Below, one piece after another: positions 11,354 to 23,843 of a stretch of 64,000 bases of DNA. Position 1 is the first letter of the stretch, and each line of letters begins with the position of its first letter. Source of the stretch: Thuidium tamariscinum (taxonomy: Eukaryota > Streptophyta > Bryopsida > Hypnales > Thuidiaceae); NCBI GenBank assembly GCA_947034885.2, contig OX344749.2:5347501-5411500 (forward strand), written 5' to 3'. Made by a program: the position numbers and the translations under genes. The notes under the pieces were generated by a model, which saw only the letters and a list, made by a program, of their open reading frames with translations, was not told the DNA's origin and ran no database searches.

Positions 11354-14300
11354 ATGAAGGGACTGCCACGGCCATGGCCTTGTCACCGCAGTCTTGCCTT
11401 TCTCTGCCTTCTCGGTCTTCGGGTGATCATGAGTTTCAACTCTGTAGAAGCTCAACTACAGAGTATTACGACTGCGAAGCAGCTTCTAGCGCTGAAAGAC
11501 GGAGAACTGAGCTCGTTTGTTGCCGCAGTGGAGGCCAACGCTCGGAATTGTGGTACTTCCATCGACCATTGTTCCCATTGTTCCCTGTCTTCTGCGTATT
11601 TCCAGTTACCGCAGTAGGACTATGTTTTCTTGGTCGTTTCAAGTAGGTCATGTGGGGTCTGTTTTCTTGTCTAATTTTGTTTTTTCAATTCATTGAGCAA
11701 CACATGCAACGTCCAATACTGATTTTGATGATGTGAAATTTGGCCTCAAATGACTTACATATCCTACAATGTGATCGATCAAATTGGTTGTTGCGTTTTT
11801 CGAATTTCAGGAGCTTCGCATTCTGACTTAGAGAAGCTTTTGAGGGGTAGAAATAAGCACTAAGATGTTGAATGTGCTGGTTCTCGCCTAAACCTTCGTA
11901 GACATGTCCGAAATGCTTGATCTGTACTTACCAGAAAAGATGAAGAGTAGCTAACATTCGACTGAGAAGCGAACGTTAGCGACTGCCCTTGTTCAAAAAT
12001 CAAGTATAATGAATCAGTATGACATGGACATCGAATATGAAATACGCTAACTAGCTAGTAGCCACAGCTTTCAAAATTTTAATCTGTATAAAAATTTGTT
12101 CACGGTCTCATTCTCCTTCAGCTAATTATAGAATAGAAATCTGGGCTAATTGCAACCCTGTTTTTTTTGCGCCGAGGGTTATACAAGCGATCACTTCATT
12201 GCCTGGTTTCATTCTTGCAAGTGCAGGTGCACTGAATGGTTGCTCGAGCAGCACTTGTTCCCGTTTATCTTGCTATGAGTACGGCACCCCAGGCGATAAG
12301 AATTACTCGTGCCTTGGAGTTTCGAACAACACCTTCTGTAGTCTCTCTGAGAGTTGCACGGACAGAAACTTTGACTTCACCAAGGGCTACGTAAGGTTTG
12401 AAATTCTCTTACTTGCCATACATTTAGCTCTCGAACGTTCACGTGTTGTGCCGGTAAATGCATTGTGTGCATTCTTCGATTCCAAACTATCGGTTTCGAA
12501 AATAGCTGAGAATTGATGCAATGGATTTTGGTGCAGGCGTATGGATCAGACAAGTAACAGTCTAGTTGGCGAGACAGTCTGCAGACACAGGTCGTTGGAT
12601 GACCACTTCAGAAACAGTACCATGAATGATCCTTCGCATTTCTTTCGAGTGTTTTTTGGATCTGTGGATGGCACATTGAGAATATATCCTGGAGCGGTAA
12701 TTTTCTCCATTTACTCGCAAATATTGAATCTCCTGCTCTTGTTGCCTTCGTTTGGAAACCATCTCTTGGGGGCAGCTAATTCACGTTATGGACGTCATTC
12801 TGCAATTGCAGGATGAATCTTGCGACCCTGATTTATATGATCCCCGAATCCGACCCTGGTGAGTGCTGGTGGCCTTAGGTTTCTGTGCCCTTTGGAATTC
12901 ATCTTCAGGAATGTCTGAATTGGGTGTTCATCAGTGTAAACTGAGTAAAATTTGTTGTTCGCTGGCCATTTCAATTCGAAATTCTGTTTCCCTGGTCCTG
13001 GCAGGTACCTCCAATCGACATATATTCCGAAGGTGGTCACAATACTCATCGACACAGGACTCAGCATGTATGGCACGATCAGTGGTACTCCCTACGAAAC
13101 ATACATCAGCAAGGCCATCGCAACTGCGCTGAGGATTTTGGACACTCTGACGGAAGACAAAGACTATGTCACCATCGTGTGTTTTGATGGAGATGGAATC
13201 AAGCAGCTGAATGCGACCGCGATTTACAACAATGCACGGATGTATCAGTCTTTCAATGACAGCCTCACAGCGGTTGAAGCTAGTCCGAGCACGACTGATC
13301 CCACTTCGGTTCAAACTAACCAGGCTATCAATGCCACAATCAGTCAACTAAACAACCTGACGTCTTCCAGCGCAATTCCACCAACTTACCTCAAGGTCTT
13401 CTAGGGTTTCCTCTTCCGTCGTGTCTGTCCCGCGGTTGTTCAGCATGTGCTTCATGCTGCGAGGGGGAGAATTATTTCTACGTTGATTTCATTGCAGACC
13501 GTAATGTCATCTCATCTCTCTTGTATACTACATATGTTGACTTCTGACTGTTTTTGTGTGCAGGTGGTGATAGCCCTCATTGGTGGTGAGCAATATGCAG
13601 GCATTGCTGACTTGAATGTCACCGCAACCCCGAGCATGAATCTGTTTTTGTACAGTTTCCTTACACAGCAGGCAGCCCAGTGCAATCCAGCTATTCGAGC
13701 TTCCCTAGAGGGAATACCAGATGATAGATTGAGTAACCCGTTGTATGCTCTGCAATCGTATTACTCGTTTCTCGCCAAACTGCACATCAGTTTCAAGAAT
13801 AATGCAACAGACTACGGACCTCTTTACCCAGATTTCAGTGGCATCGATGCTCGCACCTTGACACTTAGTAAAGCAGGTATGCTAACTCAGCTCTTCTCCC
13901 TTGAGGTTGGTGCACACTCTCTGGTTCAATGCTCTTATTCAATATAATGGTGAAGTACATTTGGGACTTGCGTAGTTGCCAACAGCTTTGACGATTAGGA
14001 ATTTGGCGAGATGCTCAAACCTTCGCCAAAATCTCTGTAACCCGCTTACAGCAATCTGATCGTAACCAAAGTTATGCATAGAGCAGGATTTGCACTTCAG
14101 TTACATGTTTCATCTTCTGTTTTGAGTGCAGCTTTTGGGCCCAGCGGAGAGCTACTGGGAGTGCTGGGACTTGATTTCTTCGAAAAAAAAGTGGAGGAAC
14201 AGTTCCCCACTATCCAATTTCTTTCCATCAGTAATGAGGCTAATAGCCATGAAAATGGGAGCTTCGACGTTGCTGTAGACCTGAGTACCAATGTCTGTTT

Positions 14301-15084
14301 CAACCATGTAAGTTGAAGATGAGAGTATGCTTCTTCAGAATTATTCCTCTCACAATCATGCTCATGCCCAGGGCTGTGATTGATTTACACACAATCACTC
14401 AGTTGCTTCAGAAAATGAAACAAGTGGTCGAGTGTAAATTATTTTCCACAGGAGCAAAGGTTCAAATGTAGCGTATTGTGTTTTTAGTCCTTGTCAGTGG
14501 AGCACATGATGGGGACTCTCTTCTGCTCCATTCTAGTGATACTTTTGACCCAACGACTGCAATGTTCTTGACTGCCGTATTCTGGTGGTATTGAAGTTTG
14601 TCCCGCAGAAATGTAATTTTCGTGACATGACCAATTATCGAAATGGTCATCAAATGAACGGTCGCTTGGCCTTTCATGATTGATTCTGTCTGTGCGTTTT
14701 CTATCACAAATTGTCACTTGTATGTTGCATATTGGTCTCCCGTAATCACGTGGCTATGGTTGTTCGCAGACGGAGGCATGCCCAGGCTTCACCTCTGATA
14801 ATGTGCCCGACTTTTTGTGCGCAATGGCAAAATCACCGGACATAAATATAGGCTGTTGTGGTTCATGCACGGCTGGCGCATTGCCTGTCAAGGATAAAAA
14901 TAAAGTGTTGGCACCCGCGATAGGGGGAGGAATTGGTGGATTCGTTGCATTGTTATTAGGTGGCCTTCTCATATTTTACCTCCGGCGCCAACGTAGAATT
15001 CGGAGAGCGCAAGGCGCAGCTGGAAATCAAGATTACCCACCGTTTGCACGACGTCAGGAAGGACACGGTGGGCCGCCTCCTTAA
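11354..15084 (+). CDS. VWA/Cache-domain single-pass membrane protein, left copy (589 aa, 8 exons)
   Basis: Exons are 11354-11552, 12227-12395, 12537-12696, 12812-12858, 13005-13395, 13564-13876, 14132-14307 and 14770-15084. They total 1770 bases and read open throughout. The product has a signal peptide (about 1-34), a Cys-rich segment, a VWA_N-like motif (FFGSVDGTLRIYPG), then RPWYLQ leading into a VWA domain (about 192-320). A Cache-like region follows (about 322-485; FGPSGELLGVLGLDFF), then a Cys-rich juxtamembrane stretch, one TM helix (about 531-555) and a short basic tail. The order resembles animal alpha2delta/CACHD1 proteins, so a surface ligand-binding or channel-modulating role is possible but inferred. 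The metal-site motif reads DTGLS at 208-212, whereas the family consensus is DxSxS. The exon 2 donor is taken as AAG/GTTTGA because only that keeps frame. Confidence 0.85.
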
Positions 15085-15700
15085 GGAAGTCGTCCCGGGA
15101 ATTGGTTCCGCAAGGAGAGTGGGATGATGACCGGCCAGAAGTAGCTTGGAACCTAGACAGTAGTTCCTTTAGTTCGACGTTCAAGTGATCGAGACTGGGC
15201 CCAGGTTATAGATCTCTGTAAAATATGATTAATACATTCATGAGCGTTCTTTTCTGTTTCTAGACGAGAATCTTTCGCGGATGGATATGACTGGAGAATG
15301 CCAACGTCATCTTGTGTTGAGTATTAACTACTGGCGTCAATCCATTTGCGTTTGGAGGCATGGAGCGGGCCTGTTCTCGTATTTACAGTAGTTTTTGTAT
15401 ATTAAATCTGTGTTTGGCTCGGACGCTGGTGGTGCAGTGAGGATCTGGAGTTGCGGATATTACAAAGCCCTTAATTAGAGGAACTTTGAATTTTTACTTC
15501 ATGCAAGTAGAGATGAAAAAGCAAACCAAACTGATATTTCAAATAATCATGTGGAGATCCAAGTGCTCACGACTGTCCATGAGTCGGCAAAATCCGACAA
15601 CAGGGAGACGCCCCTGTTCAGCCTCGGCTATCTCCCACTGGGCACAGCGCATTGAACAAGGCAGAGTACACCGGAGAGTGAATCCTAAACCCTGAGACCA

Positions 15701-17189
15701 CTTTGGGCGTTCTCCGGTTGTAGGATTTGTTGAACCAAGGAGGTTTGGGATTTTCAAGTTTTCAGGTTTCAAGTAAGGTTTAGGGTTTTAGGGTTTAAAA
15801 CATCTGCTAGCTTCAATCTTGTAGATCTTCAGCGTTAGGGGAGTGAACCGATTCCTGATCACCACCACCCCCATTTTGACAGGGTAGGGTGGCCTATTGC
15901 CAATCAGTTATGACGCTTTATTATTGAAAACTAAACTCCTGCTTGGTAAGGGCATCTGCGATGCAGCAGCGCCAAATAAGCCCTGTAAAAGCAAATGGAG
16001 GGCCATTCTGTGTGGCCCACATAGTGTCAGTTTTTTCTTCGCACAAAATGACCCAATACAAAGTCGGCTATGCAAACATCAAATGGATTTTTGTATAATA
16101 AAAAGAAAGAAAACAACCTCCAGTAAAAAAAAGGCTTTTCACGAAAAGAAGGGAAAGTTACGTTGATTAGCACACATATCAATGCTTGAAAAGCATTGAC
16201 AATAATGATTATCTCCTCAAAGGGCCAACTTGCAGGCCCTCCATATATTGCTTATTAATTGATCCCAAGTAGTTGTATACCAAGGCCGTGGAATTGAAGG
16301 CCCCAATAGCAATTGCATTTTAGCCCAAATTTAAATGAAATTTGTCTAAACGTGTCACACTACTAAAATTAGGCATGTTAACGGTAGGATTGCAAATACT
16401 CTAAGGTGGTACATAGCAATGTAGCACTTTTGATTGGTGCTACAATTTTCTATTGTAGTATTGAAGCAATCTTGATTTAAAACCAATCCTTGGCTAAAAA
16501 TAGGATGACCTATATCACTAATATAGAACAAACAAAATCTTCATCTATAAGTTCATGATAGTTTTGTTTGGGTAATAAAATTTGAAAAAAATATGGAATT
16601 CTTATCAAATCTATTTTTGCAAGTGTGAATTTTTCTTGCCTCAATATGTCTATACTCTTGGTATACTCAATTGCTTAACCCTTGAATGTTGACACTAACA
16701 TTTGGCATTCCAATGGATGCCATAAAGAATCTTTTTGTGTAAAACAAAAGTGCAACTTTACATCCTCAAAATTTTGTGTGAAAAAGAGAAATCTTGTACA
16801 ATAGTCATTAGAGAAAGAATGAGGCATCTAGAAAACTATTCTACAGCCCTTGTAGTTTGCATTTTTTTGCTTAAGGAATTTTTTCTCTCCTATTCATGCT
16901 CCCCATAAGTTACAATGTCAAATGCTCATTAGTAGCCCAAAAGCCAAGTATAAGGTATTAAATAATCAAGGTTGAAGTAGTATAATGCATCTTAACTATA
17001 ACTATCAAATATTTAAAAATCAAACTATATTTTTTTTTCTCCACAATTTGGCTTCCACATTTTAACGGAAATTTGGGGGAAAAAAATGTCCCAAAATAAT
17101 CCAATGACCATCTACCATCTAAATTATTTTTTTGTTAGCAATGTGAATGACTTCATTTATTGACATTTGGTGAGTATAAAGTTATGATG
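15701..17189. other. Outer part of the spacer between the arms, no gene
   Basis: A short run of plant telomere-like units (TTTAGGG, TTTTAGGG) lies at about 15778-15800 just beyond the arm end. The remainder is AT-rich with no supported coding region. Confidence 0.4.
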
Positions 17190-17970
17190 AAAAGTTCTTT
17201 ATACAAGTAGGATAGTGGTAGGATTTATCTATTGTAGGATATGTGAGTTGGAAAGAACAAGAGTTCTACCACTTAATAAAGAGAGATTGAAAATAGTATT
17301 AAAATCCAAATTTTGTGCCTCATTTAGGCATAGTATCTAAACTTTTTTTGAAGAAACTTCCATTCAAGAAAAATTAGGGAATGAAGCAAAGTTTTCAATT
17401 TAAAAATCTGTTTGAGATTTCAAATCTCTACAAAAAAATTGTGAACAAAATTCAAACCAAATGTTTGAAGGAATATTTTCTTTGAGATGTTTGAGATTCA
17501 AGTAATATTTTCTTTGAAATGTTTGAGATGTTTGAGATTGAAGGAACATTTTCCTTCTAAATCATTTTAATTTTCTTTGAGGATTTCAAATATTTTGAAT
17601 TTCTTTGAACAATTTCTTTGAGGAACATTTTTTTTCAAAGAACATTTTCTTTGAAGTCTTTGAAATTTCAATGTCAAAGAAAATGTTCCTTCAAACTTCC
17701 AATTTGAATTTTGAACATAACTTTTTAATGAAGATTTGAAATATTAAATGGATTTTTGAATTGGAAACTTTGCTCCATTCCCTAACTTTACTTGGTTGGA
17801 AGTTTTTTCAAAAAAAGTTTAGCTACTATGCCTAAATGAAGTACAAACTTTGGATTTTAATACTATTTTTAGTCTCTCTTCACTAAAGGTGGTGGAGCTC
17901 CTTGTCCTTCCAATTCACATATCCCACATGCATTGTAAATCTTACTACTATCCTATTTGTATAAAGAGTT
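17190..17970. mobile_element. Foldback (long terminal inverted repeat) element, about 780 bp
   Basis: The outer parts, about 17190-17420 and 17740-17970, are inverted copies of one another. Landmarks are TTTATACAAGTAGGATAGTGGTAGGATT against the inverted form near 17940, and GCCTCATTTAGGCATAGTATCTAAAC against GTTTAGCTACTATGCCTAAATGAAG. The core is a TTTCTTTGA-rich, low-complexity tract. No ORF is present. A partial relative lies at 5455-5560. Exact ends and target duplication are not resolved. Confidence 0.65.
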
Positions 17971-18127
17971 TCTCATGACAATTGCACAATCACCAATTGA
18001 AGTGGCTTTTGAATTAGAGCTAGTTATCGTCAATCATTAGAATTAATTTTTTTTGTGAATAAATTAAAAACAAATAGACAAACAAAACTCTAATGATTCA
18101 ACTAAGTTCAAATCAAAAGACATTATT

Positions 18128-18186
18128 AAACACCATGGACTTTAAATCGATTAACCAATTTAATCAACAAAGAGTCCATGGTGTTT
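18128..18186. repeat. Strong 14-bp hairpin around a CCATGG core
   Basis: AAACACCATGGACT at 18128-18141 is perfectly complementary to AGTCCATGGTGTTT at 18173-18186, with a 31-base loop. With one mismatch the stem extends to 17 bp. Confidence 0.8.
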
Positions 18187-18724
18187 GATAAATTGTTTTG
18201 TTGATTATTAATAATTATCTTCACTGCATTGCTTTAGCACCATCCTACTATTTATGGCGAGTAGTCAAATCATCTAACACTCAACTTGAGATGATTCCAT
18301 ACAGCCACTAGTGACATGGATTATGCTAACAATGTCACTTTGGAGCAACCTTCTAAAGGCCCCATATTTCCTCTTATATTTGACTTCCAATGAGTACTTT
18401 TGAATTTTTTTTGATCCAATGAGTATTAAAATGGATGATTTCACAGTCACCTTGTAAGGATTAAGCCTATTAATGCCAAATAAAGCCAAAAATGGCCTAT
18501 GGCATACAATAAAAAAGAATTTACATATAGTATATGCTACGACCTAGAGATTTGTCAAGCAAAAGATGGATGAATGTAGACAACTTTCATCTTGTTAATC
18601 AAAATGGAATGATTAAAAGCATTCCATGTAAATATAAATTTAGAAAACGGATTTCAATATTTTTTTTGAGGTACTTGGATTGCTCACACTTCAATGAAAA
18701 TCACATATCATACAATTAATTTCT

Positions 18725-18890
18725 TAACCATGTAGTCAAAAGTTATGAAAATTGTTGAACCTAAAAGCTACTCCTTAGGTACATGTAGTGTGAAAATTTA
18801 AGAAAAATAAAAAATAAAAAATTCATCTATAGATTGTAGTGAGTTGTCTAAAATTGCTATGTTGCCAAAAAAACACATTGTTTAGGGTTA
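18725..18890. repeat. Dispersed repeat, copy 1
   Basis: This matches 41570-41745 in the same orientation: GTCAAAAG(T/C)TATGAA, AAAGCTACTC, GTGAAAATTT and AAATTGC(T/C)ATGTTGC occur in the same order. No ends or coding capacity were recognised. Confidence 0.5.
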
Positions 18891-20460
18891 TAGGGGCTAA
18901 AATTTTGTACAATAGCATGAATGTGTGAGTTTATGGAATTTGTTTCAATTGAAGGTTGAAAATCTCCTTCAATGTCTTTCTCCTCTTTAGTAGATTGCTT
19001 AGTTATCTTAATCATTAATGTTATGCCACATCTTTTTACTAAATCTTCCCACTTTCAAATGAAGGAAAAGATAATTTAGTTTAGGATGGCTAATTTGCTA
19101 CCGTAGTAGGAAGATAATAAGAAAAATCTCAAAGCCATGCACCTTAACTAGTATGGGCTACTATGTACTTAAAAAAAGAGTGCAAAGTCTCATTTGTATA
19201 TGGCAGTTTAGGCCAATTCTGAGTGCACAGTAATTTTAATTAATTAATTTTAGAATTTTGTAAGAAAAATACTAAATTCTCCCTTGATCCCCCATGTTTT
19301 AAGAAAATTTATTAATTAAAATTAATTCCCTCCTTTCCCTCCCTTCCCCCCTTATTTGTAATTTTGAGAACCCAGTTAATCTAACAATCAATATGGGACA
19401 ATTCAAAATCCCATATCTCGTATCCTGAAATTTGCTCATGTATCCGTATTTGTATATGTATTCACGATATCAAGTATCTATATTCATAGTTGGTATCGTG
19501 TCTATGTTTTATATTCATATTGTATCCATATTTTAAATTTATATTTGGGCGGCTCAAATTAAATCTCATGAAGATCAACAACTTGTCATTTTTTGAGTAA
19601 TCAACAACATTTTTGAGGGGAAGCATTTTAAAAATTTCAAAAAAAATCAACAACACGTGATTTTTGAGAAAAGGGGGTCCTAATGGCAAACGATGGATGA
19701 ATATAGAGATACACTGCTTCACCAGATTTGAAGTGATTGCCATCTCGGCACTTTCTCAAAAAGTTAAAAAAAGGGCTGGTTTTGTGTGATCCTTGTTGAT
19801 ATAATGTGCAGATGTTAACAAGTTGAGAGATGTTGCACAAAAGGATCATCGTGAAGGAAAAATAAGTTTCTTAATGCCATTGAAAACGGTTTGGTGTCAG
19901 TCTTGCAAAGCGTTTTTTAGGGTTTAGGGTTCACTCTGCAGTGCACTCTGCGTTGTTCAATGCGCTGTGCCCAATGGGGGTTAGCCGATGCTGCACAGAC
20001 TGACAGGGGCGTCTCCCTGTTGTGGGATTTTGCCGACTCTTGAAAAATCATGAGCACTTGGATCTACACAGGCTTTTTGAAACCTCAGATTGTTTTGCTT
20101 CTTCATCTCTGCTTGCATGAAGTAAAATTCAAAGTTCCACTACTTAGAGGCTTTGCAGGCATCTCCCTCCAGATCCTCACTGCACCACAAGCGTCGGAGC
20201 CAAACACAGATTTACAAAAACTATGTAAGTGCGAAAACAAGCCCGCTCCCTGCCTCCAAACGGAAATGGATCGACGCCAGTTATTAAAACTCAACACACG
20301 ATGATATTGCCATTCTCCAGTCATATCTGTCCACGAAATATTTTCGCATAGAGGTAGAAACAGACGCTCATGAATGTATCAGGTGAAAAATTTCACAGAG
20401 ATCACCTGGGCCCAGTCTCAGTTGAACGTGGAAGTAGACACTACTCGCTACTTCTGGTCA

Positions 20461-23400
20461 TCATCCCACTCTCCTTTCGGAACCATTTTCCGAAGCGACT
20501 TCCCGAGGCGGGTTTCCATACGCTGGGAAATCGGGTTTCCTAACCACGTCTCTATATCTATTTCTCCGTCGGCGCCAGAAGTAAAATATGAGAAGGCCAG
20601 CTCCTAACAACGCAACGAATCCACCAATTCCTCCCCCTATTACGGGTGCCAACTCTGTTTTGTTCTTCTTGCCAGGCGATGCGCCAGCCTTGCATGAACC
20701 ACAACAGGCTATGTTTATGTCCGGTGATTTTGCCATCGCGCACAAAAAGCTGGGCACACTATCAGAGGTGAAGCCTGGGCATGCCTCCGTCTGCGAACAA
20801 CCATAGCCACGTGATTACGGGAGACCAAAATGCAACATACAAGTGACAATTTGTGAAAGAAAACGCACAGACGGGATCAATCACGGGAGGTCGAGCGACC
20901 GTTCATGACTTCGTTGACCAATTCGGTAATTGATCATATCGCGAAAATTACAAATGAATGCAGACGGGACAAACTTCAATACCACCAGAATACGGCAGTT
21001 AAGAACATTACAGGCGTTGGGTCAAAAGTATCAATAGAATGGAGCAGAAGGGAGTCCGCATGGGATCCACTGAGAAGGACTCCAAAAACAATACGAAACA
21101 TTTGAACCTTTGCTCCTGTGGAAAATAATTTACACTCGACCACTTATTTCATTTTCTGAAGCAACTGAGTGATTGTGTGTAAATCAATCACAGCCCTGGG
21201 GCATGAGCATGATTGTGAGAGAAATAATTCTGAAGAAGCATACTCTCATCTTCAACTTACATGGTTGAAACAGACATTGGTACTCAGGTCTACAGCAACG
21301 TCGAAGCTCCCATTTTCATGGCTATTAGCCTCATTACTGATGGAAAGAAATTGGATAGTGGGGAACTGCTTCTCCACTTTTTCTTCAAAGAAATCAAGTC
21401 CCAGCACTCCCAGTAGCTCTCCGCTGGGCCCAAAAGCTGCACTCAAAACAGAAGATGAAACATGTAACTGAAGTGCAAATCCTGCTCTAGGCATAATTTT
21501 GGTTACGATCAGAATTACTGTAAACGGGTCACAGATTCTGGCGAAGGTTTGAGCATCTCGCCAAATTCCTAATCGTCAAAACTGTTGGCAACTAAGCAAG
21601 TCCTAAATGTACTTCACTATCACATTGAATAAGAGCATTGAACCAGAGAGTGTGCACCAACCTCAAGGGAGAAGAGCTGAGTTAGCATACCTGCTTTACT
21701 AAGTGTCAAGGTGTGAGCATCGATGCCACTGTAGTCAGGATAGAGAGGTCCGTAGTCTGTCTCATTTTTCTTGAAATTGATGTGCAGTTTGGCGAGAAAC
21801 GAGTAATACGATTCCAAAGCATACAACGGGTTATTGAATCTGTCCTCCGGGATCTGCTCTAGGGAGGCTCGAATAGCTGGATTGCACTGGGGTGCTTGTC
21901 GTGTAAGGAAACTGTACAAAAACAGATTCACGCTGGAGTTTGCGGTGACAGTCAGGTCAGCAATGCCTGCATATTGCTGACCACCAATGAGGGCAATCAC
22001 CACCTGCACTCAAAAACAGTCCGAAGTCAACACATGTAGTATACAAGAGAGATGAGATGATATTACGGTCTGCAATGAAATCGACGTAGAAATAAATTCT
22101 CCCCCTCGCAGCATGAAGCACATGCTGAACAACCACGGGACAGACACGACGGATGAGGAAACCCTAGAAGACCTCGAGGTAAGTTGGTGGAATTGCGCTG
22201 GAAGACGTCAGGTTGTTTAGTTGACTGATTGTGGCATTGATAGCCTGGTTAGTTTGAACCGAAGTGGGATCAGTCGTGCTCGGACTAGCTTCAACCGCTG
22301 TGAGGCTGTCATTGAAAGACTGATACATCCGTGCATTGTTGTAAATCGCGGTCGCATTCAGCTGCTTGATTCCATCTCCATCAAAACACACGATGGTGAC
22401 ATAGTCTTTGTCTTCCGTCAGAGTGTCCAAAATTCTCAGCGCAGTTGCGATGGCCTTGCTGATGTATGTTTCGTAGGGAGTACCACTGATCGTGCCATAC
22501 ATGCTGAGTCCTGTGTCGATGAGTATTGTGACCACCTTCGGAATATATGTCGATTGGAGGTACCTGCCAGGACCAGGGAAAGAGAATTTGGATTTGAAAT
22601 GGCCAGAGAACAACAAATTCCACTCAGTTTACACTGATGAACACCACATTCAGATGAATTCCAAAGGGCACAGGAAACTTAAGGCCAGCAGCACTCACCA
22701 GGGTCGGACTCGGGGATCATATAAATCAGGGTCGCAAGACTCATCCTGCAATAGCCAAATGACGTCCACAACGTGAATTAGCTGCCCGCAAGAGATAGTT
22801 TAAAAACGAAGGCAACAAGAGCAGGAGATTCAATATAATTTGCGAGTGAAAAGAGAAAGTTACCGTTCCAGGATATATTCTCAATGTGCCGTCCACAGAT
22901 CCAAAAAACACTCGAAAGAAATGCGAAGGATCATTCATGGTACTGTTTTTGAAGTGGTCATCCAACGACCTGTGTCTGCAGACTGTCTCGCCAACTAGAC
23001 TGTTGCTTGTCTGGTCCATACGCCTGCACCAAAATCCATTGCATCAATTCTCAGCTATTTTCGAAACCGATAGTTTGGAATCGAAGAATGCACACAATGC
23101 ATTTACCGGCACAACACGTGAACGTTCGAGAGCTAAATGTATGGCAAGTAAGAGAATTTCAAACCTTATGTAGCCCTTGGTGAAGTCAAAGTTTCTGTCC
23201 GTGCAACTCGCAGAGAGACTACAGAAGGTATTGTTCGAAACTTCCAGGCACGAGTAACTCTTATCGCCTGGGGTGCCGTACTCATAGCAAGATAAACGGG
23301 AACAAGTGCTGCTCGAACAACCATTCAGTGCATCTGCACTTGCAAGAACGAAACCAGGCCATGAAGTGGTCGCTTGTATAACACTCGGCGCAAAAAGAAA

Positions 23401-23843
23401 TTCAGGGTTAATTATTGTTGCAATTAGCCAAGATTTCCAGTTTACAATTTGGCGAAGTAGAATGAGGTCAGTTTTACATCATCAAAATCAGTGTGAGACG
23501 TTGCATGTGTTGCTCAATGAAAAAACAAAATTGGACAAGAAAACAGTCCCCACATGACCTACTTGAAACGACCAAGAAAACATAGTTCTTCAGGGGTGAC
23601 AAAAAATTACGCAGAAGACAGGGAACAAGGGTCGATGGAAGTACCACAATTCCGAGCGTTGGCCTCCACTGCGGCAACAAACGAGCTCAGTTCTCCGTCT
23701 TTCAGCGCTAGAAGCTGCTTCGCAGTCGTAATATTCTGCAGTTGAGCTTCTACAGAGTTGAAACTCATGATCACCCGAAGACCGAGGAGGCAGAGAAAGG
23801 CAAGACTGCGGTGACAAGGCCATGGCCGTGGCAGTCCCTTCAT
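20461..23843 (-). CDS. VWA/Cache-domain single-pass membrane protein, right copy (594 aa, 8 exons)
   Basis: Exons on the minus strand are 23843-23645, 23333-23165, 23023-22864, 22745-22699, 22563-22173, 22003-21691, 21436-21261 and 20790-20461. The first seven have exactly the same lengths as in the left copy; the last is 15 bases longer. All junctions have GT-AG sites and the frame stays open, so the gene looks functional. The domain plan is as in the left copy, including the DTGLS metal-site variant. At the end of exon 2 the left copy's alternative GTAAGG donor is ATAAGG here, so splicing must use AAG/GTTTGA. Exon 5 differs by one residue in 130, exon 6 by about 17 in 104. The C-terminal tail is also diverged. 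The gene converges tail to tail with its partner across the 4-kb spacer. Confidence 0.85.

Larger units (their letters stand above)
9100..15700 (+). repeat. Left arm of a large inverted duplication
   Basis: This arm is homologous, in opposite orientation, to 19910-25465. Matching landmarks include GCACTTACCGACTGC (9246; inverted near 25315), ACGCTCTGTCGATC (about 10176; inverted near 25010), all eight exons of the VWA/Cache gene, and GGGAGACGCCCCTGT near the inner end (about 15604; inverted near 20010). The left arm carries roughly 700 bp (about 9400-10100) with no clear counterpart in the other arm, probably an insertion here or a loss there. Confidence 0.85.
17971..19909. other. Inner part of the spacer between the arms, no gene
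   Basis: This AT-rich stretch contains a strong hairpin (18128-18186), a dispersed repeat copy (18725-18890) and a degenerate GTATC/ATATTCATA tract at 19420-19530. No supported gene was found. Confidence 0.4.

Noticed and set aside
13447-13563. Apparent N-terminal extension of exon 6 in the VWA/Cache gene
   Set aside because: It is intronic: a good acceptor (GTGTGCAG) ends at 13563, the right copy has the same acceptor, and the exon 5 to exon 6 phase fits.
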